Made by a program: the position numbers and the translations under genes
Origin: Kitasatospora herbaricolor
Lineage (GTDB): Bacteria; Actinomycetota; Actinomycetes; Streptomycetales; Streptomycetaceae
Assembly (NCBI RefSeq): GCF_030813695.1
Contig: NZ_JAUSVA010000002.1
Coordinates: forward strand, 248,001 to 312,000
Direction of reading: 5' to 3'
DNA length: 64,000 bases
In this document: positions 60,916 to 64,000 of the stretch, piece after piece
How positions within the stretch are numbered: the first letter of the stretch is position 1
Layout of the letters: each line of letters opens with the position of its first letter
The notes under the pieces: model-generated
What the model was told of the DNA's origin: nothing
Database searches by the model: none
The model's input: the letters and a program-made list of their open reading frames with translations, nothing else

Positions 60916-61836
60916 ATGACCAGCACAACCGAGATGCCGACCGCCGCACGCCGGCGCCCCAGTGCAAGCGCCAGCGCCAGTCAGAAGAGATTCGGCGAAG
61001 CCGGCAACGTCCTCAACGTCTTCTCCCACGGCTTCCTCGCCCTGTGGGCCATGATGATCGTCCTCCCACTGCTATGGGTCGTGCTCGGCTCCTTCAAGAC
61101 CAGTGCACAGATCGGCACCAGCGCCTGGACCTGGCCGACAAACTGGTCCCTCGACGCCTTCGCCCGCGCATGGTCCAAGGGCATCGGCAGCTACTTCGCC
61201 AACACCCTTCTCGTCATGGCAATGTCGGTGACCGCCACCATGCTGCTCGGCGCAATGGCCGCCTACGTCCTAGCCCGCTACGACTTCCGCGGAAACCGCG
61301 TCATCTACTACATCTTCGTCGCGGGGGCCATGTTCCCCGTCTACCTTGCCTTGGTCCCCCTCTTCTTCCAGGTCAACCAGTTCCACCTGCTCAACAGCTA
61401 CGTCGGACTTGCACTGGTCTACACCGCATTCTCACTGCCGTTTACCGTGTTCTTCCTGCACGCCTTCTTCAAAACCCTCCCAACCGCTATCCAGGAGGCC
61501 GCCTTCGTCGACGGCTGCTCCCACACCCGGGCGTTCTTCCAGATCATGATGCCCATGGCAAGGCCGGGCCTGATCTCGGTCGGCATCTTCAACATCCTCG
61601 GCCAGTGGAACCAGTACCTGCTGCCCGTCGTCCTGATGCAGCGCCAGCGAGGCGACACAGAGGCCCACCAGGTCCTCACCCAAGGTCTCGTCAACCTCTC
61701 CGCCACCCAGGGCTACGCCGGCGACATGCCGTCCCTCTTCGCCGGCATGACCATCGCCATGCTCCCGGTCCTCGCCGTCTATCTCTCCTTTCAACGCCAG
61801 GTCCAGGCGGGCCTCACCTCCGGCACCCTCAAGTAG
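60916..61836 (+). CDS. ABC sugar transporter permease (MalG type)
   Basis: The 306-residue permease has helices including FLALWAMMIVLPLLWVVLG, the EAA-type loop AIQEAAFVDGCSHTRAFFQI and SLFAGMTIAMLPVLAVYLSF. It is 13 bases after the other permease and completes the heterodimeric membrane channel. Confidence 0.92.
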   Translation: MTSTTEMPTAARRRPSASASASQKRFGEAGNVLNVFSHGFLALWAMMIVLPLLWVVLGSFKTSAQIGTSAWTWPTNWSLDAFARAWSKGIGSYFANTLLVMAMSVTATMLLGAMAAYVLARYDFRGNRVIYYIFVAGAMFPVYLALVPLFFQVNQFHLLNSYVGLALVYTAFSLPFTVFFLHAFFKTLPTAIQEAAFVDGCSHTRAFFQIMMPMARPGLISVGIFNILGQWNQYLLPVVLMQRQRGDTEAHQVLTQGLVNLSATQGYAGDMPSLFAGMTIAMLPVLAVYLSFQRQVQAGLTSGTLK

Positions 61837-61915
61837 CGATCCTGCCGATCCGGGGTGCCGGTGGAAGGGCAGGGCCCTCAACCCACCGGTAGCGGGACCA
61901 ACTGGCGAGGCGCCG

Positions 61916-62257
61916 GTGAACACCACGCTCGTCTCGGGAACCTCAACCCGCCCAGCAGCCATGGCCTGCTGGTCAAACTGCCGGGCTCGCTGGCGGGCCA
62001 GGTCCGCGCACATGCCCGTGAGAGCGATGCCACGATCTCGGCAGTGGTGGCCAGGGCCCTGGCCGAGTTCCTCGATCGGGACGACCCGGGAAGCGTGCGG
62101 GCAGGTGAGCGGCCGGGTGCTGGAGTCGCAAGCCGTCTTCGACCGCCACGCGGCGGCGGATCTGTCCGCGGCCTACGCGGTCTTGGTACCACAGCGGCGG
62201 GTCCGGATACGGGCTGGCCCGCAGGAGGGAGGGCCGCTGGATGACCAGCGCGGCGAT
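61916..62257 (+). pseudogene. Ribbon-helix-helix-type gene with frameshifts, upstream of the recombinase
   Basis: From GTG 61916 the frame gives MNTTLVSGTSTRP. The conserved core LVKLPGSLAGQVRAHARESD, followed by ATISAVVARALAEFLDRD, is in the next frame, and RVLESQAVFDRHAAADLSAA is back in the first. The core has the MetJ/Arc/CopG pattern. Two frame changes suggest a decayed accessory gene that originally preceded the recombinase. Confidence 0.5.
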
Positions 62258-62972
62258 CTACGCCCGGGTGTCGTCCGGCCGGCAGAAGAAGGACCAGACG
62301 ATCGGCTCGCAGACGGCGGCGCTTCGGGCTCACGTCGCTCAGCTGCATCTTGAACTGCCCGAGGAATGGGCGTTCGAGGACGAGGGCCACTCCGGAGCCA
62401 CCCTGATCCGCCCGGCGCTGGAGCGGCTGCGGGACCTGGTCGCCCAGGTCGGCGTCGATGTCGTGCTGTGCTATTCGCCAGACCGTCTCGCCCGCAAGTT
62501 CGCCTACCAGGCCCTGCTGATCGCGGAGTTCGCCCGCACCGGCACCCGGGTGGAATTCGTCAAGGGCCCGCGCGGCGACAGCCCCGAGGACAAGCTGCTC
62601 ATCCAGTTCCAGGGTATGTTCGCCGAGTACAAGAAGGCCCAGCTGATGGAACGCTACCGGCGCGGCAAGACCTACCGGGCCCGCACCGGGCCGGTCAACG
62701 TGCGGGGCGGGGCCCCGTTCGGCTACCGCTACCTGCGCAAAACCCCCGAGTGCGGCGCCACCTACGAGATCCTCGAGGCGGAGGCGGCGCTGGTAGCCGA
62801 GCTGTTCCGCCGCTACACCGACGACGGCGTCTCGATTGCCGACCTGACCCGCTGACTCACCGAGAGCGGCACTTTGACCCGCACCAGCAAGACCCGCTGG
62901 GACCGCAGCGTGGTGTGGGGCATGCTCCGCAACTCCGCCTACGCAGGTCAGGCCGTCTTCGGCAAGACCCAG
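62241..62972 (+). pseudogene. Serine recombinase with a nonsense codon, truncated
   Basis: The N-terminal resolvase domain is intact: YARVSSGRQKKDQTIGSQ (catalytic Ser near residue 11), VLCYSPDRLARKFAYQALLI. The recombinase domain starts GGAPFGYRYLRKTPE. A TGA at 62853-62855 interrupts IADLTR-LTESG, where related proteins have Trp (a TGG to TGA change). After it the same frame continues as TRTSKTRWDRSVVWGMLRN and AYAGQAVFGK, then jumps into IS630 sequence. No C-terminal zinc-ribbon/coiled-coil remains. Confidence 0.8.
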
Positions 62973-63725
62973 ACGATCGACGACATCAGCCACGAGGGCC
63001 TGCGCATCCTGCTCCGCGAGGAGGGCGTCTCCTTTCAACGCGTGAATACCTGGAAGACCTCCCGCGACCCCGACTACGCCACGAAGAAGGCCCGCGTCGA
63101 GCACCTCTACGCGATCGCCGACGGCGAGGTAATACCCGAGGAAGGCGAGCCCGAAGTCATCTTCTGCATGGACGAGTTCGGCCCGCTCAACCTCCAGCCA
63201 CACCCCGGCCGGCAGTGGGCGGAGCGCGGCGGCAGGCACAAGGACCCCGACCGCGATCCCCGACCGCGCAGACGGGCGACCTACACCCGCCCGCACGGCG
63301 TTCGGCACCTGTTCGCCGCCTACGACCTGGCCAAGGACCAGCTCTACGGCCACATCAAGAGGACCAACAACCGCTCCAAGTTCCTGGAGTTCTGCCGCTA
63401 CCTGCGCTCGCTGCACCCACTGGAAGTGCGGATCGCGATCGTCTGCGACAACTACTCGCCCCACCTGACCACCAAGCGGTGCCAGCGGGTCGGAACCTGG
63501 GCTGCGGCGAGCAACGTCGAGATCGCCTACACCCCGACCAACAGCTCCTGGCTCAACCGGATCGAGGCCCAGTTCACCGCCCTGCGCTACTTCGCCCTCG
63601 ACGGCACCGACCATCCCAACCACAAGGCCCAGGGCTCCATGATCCGCCGCTACATCATCTGGCGGAACAAGCACGCTGCTGATCAGCGCCTACGTGAGGT
63701 CATCAGCAGGGCGAACGTTGCTTGA
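62973..63725 (+). pseudogene. IS630-family transposase, C-terminal part fused to recombinase
   Basis: In the same frame as the recombinase, the sequence becomes an IS630 transposase from DISHEGLRILLREEGVSFQR onwards: VIFCMDEFGPLNLQP (first Asp), RIAIVCDNYSPHLTTKR (second Asp) and PTNSSWLNRIEAQFTALRYF (Glu). The whole catalytic core is kept, but the N-terminal DNA-binding part is absent. The IS end GCGGCACTAG follows the stop at about 63730. It is unlike the transposase at 17176. Confidence 0.82.
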
Positions 63726-63864
63726 TGCGGCACTAGGCAAGGAGGCCGGTCGCACCGATGCGCCGGTGCCCGACCACTCCCCCGGGGCCCCTCCTCGGGA
63801 TCGCCCCTCGGTCGGCGCCGGGCTGCGGCAGGATGAGGGCCAACCTGCTCCTGGAGGAACGATC

Positions 63865-64000
63865 GTGAGCCTGCTTCCCGGCCAGTGGAGCCTCCTCGAA
63901 GAACTCGCCGCCGCCCACGCCTCCGCTCCGGGCTGGCTGCAGGGCGACCACGAAGAAGGAGACGGCCGGCGGCGCAACAGCGCCGTTCAGGCCCTCGCCC
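63865..64000 (+). CDS. Unidentified gene, cut by window end
   Basis: GTG 63865 follows GGAGG by nine bases and opens a frame that runs off the window (SLLPGQWSLLEELAAAHASA, then PGWLQGDHEEGD). Only 45 residues are visible, helical in character. The function cannot be judged. Confidence 0.45.
   Translation, partial: MSLLPGQWSLLEELAAAHASAPGWLQGDHEEGDGRRRNSAVQALA

Noticed and set aside
61878..63674. A 598-codon minus-strand frame opposite the recombinase-transposase chimera
   Set aside because: The plus strand carries recombinase and DDE motifs; the antisense frame has none.

Overview
The window is high-GC actinobacterial DNA, most like Streptomyces or Kitasatospora. The support is GTG and occasional TTG starts, dense GTGA/ATGA stop-start overlaps, a conservon (cvnABCD plus two P450 genes), six helix-turn-helix/TPR-type regulators and DUF574/DUF5999/DUF6624-type genes. 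The mix of insertion-sequence debris, small regulators and antibiotic-resistance-like kinases suggests an accessory region such as a chromosome arm or large plasmid. No tRNA, rRNA or CRISPR array was seen.

Layout. 1-4 kb: a P450 cut by the window edge, two aminoglycoside-phosphotransferase-like genes and gene debris. 4.7-13.7 kb: the most unusual locus. A minus-strand operon joins an aryl-acid-type polyketide/fatty-acid module (ACP-ligase fusion, ketosynthase, a ketosynthase partner lacking all catalytic residues, ACP-thioesterase fusion) to nucleobase/nucleoside enzymes (a deoxyribosyltransferase-like protein, a SMUG2/DUF4918-like DNA glycosylase homologue, and a dead RibD-like domain fused to a methyltransferase). 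A second deoxyribosyltransferase-superfamily gene converges on its end. 14.2-17 kb: XRE regulator, HD hydrolase and glycosyltransferase. 17.1-18.9 kb: an IS630-type element whose terminal repeats enclose both its transposase and a histidine-phosphatase gene.

19-32.5 kb: two XRE/TPR regulators, then a nine-gene minus-strand operon, largely translationally coupled: DUF5999, DUF574 methyltransferase, three unknowns, a helicase-like protein with no Walker A motif, a GH15 glucanase/trehalase, a protein of four LuxR-like helix-turn-helix units and a tandem Nudix-like protein. 32.6-37.7 kb: a conservon with CYP157-like and CYP154-like P450s. 38-46.5 kb: more XRE/TPR regulators, including two consecutive regulator + phosphotransferase pairs, with candidate operators.

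46.6-52.8 kb: a secreted ricin-lectin protein, small unknown genes, an IS21 element nested in an IS5-type remnant, a Nudix gene, and remnants of a TOPRIM nuclease and a secreted peptidase. 53-61.8 kb: a carbohydrate-use locus (secreted propeller/lectin/CBM32 protein, ROK repressor, Gfo/Idh/MocA oxidoreductase, ABC sugar importer). Its two divergent control regions share an identical 20-bp sequence, so they probably form one ROK regulon. 61.9-63.7 kb: a broken serine-recombinase locus fused in frame to an IS630 transposase tail. A new gene begins at the right edge.
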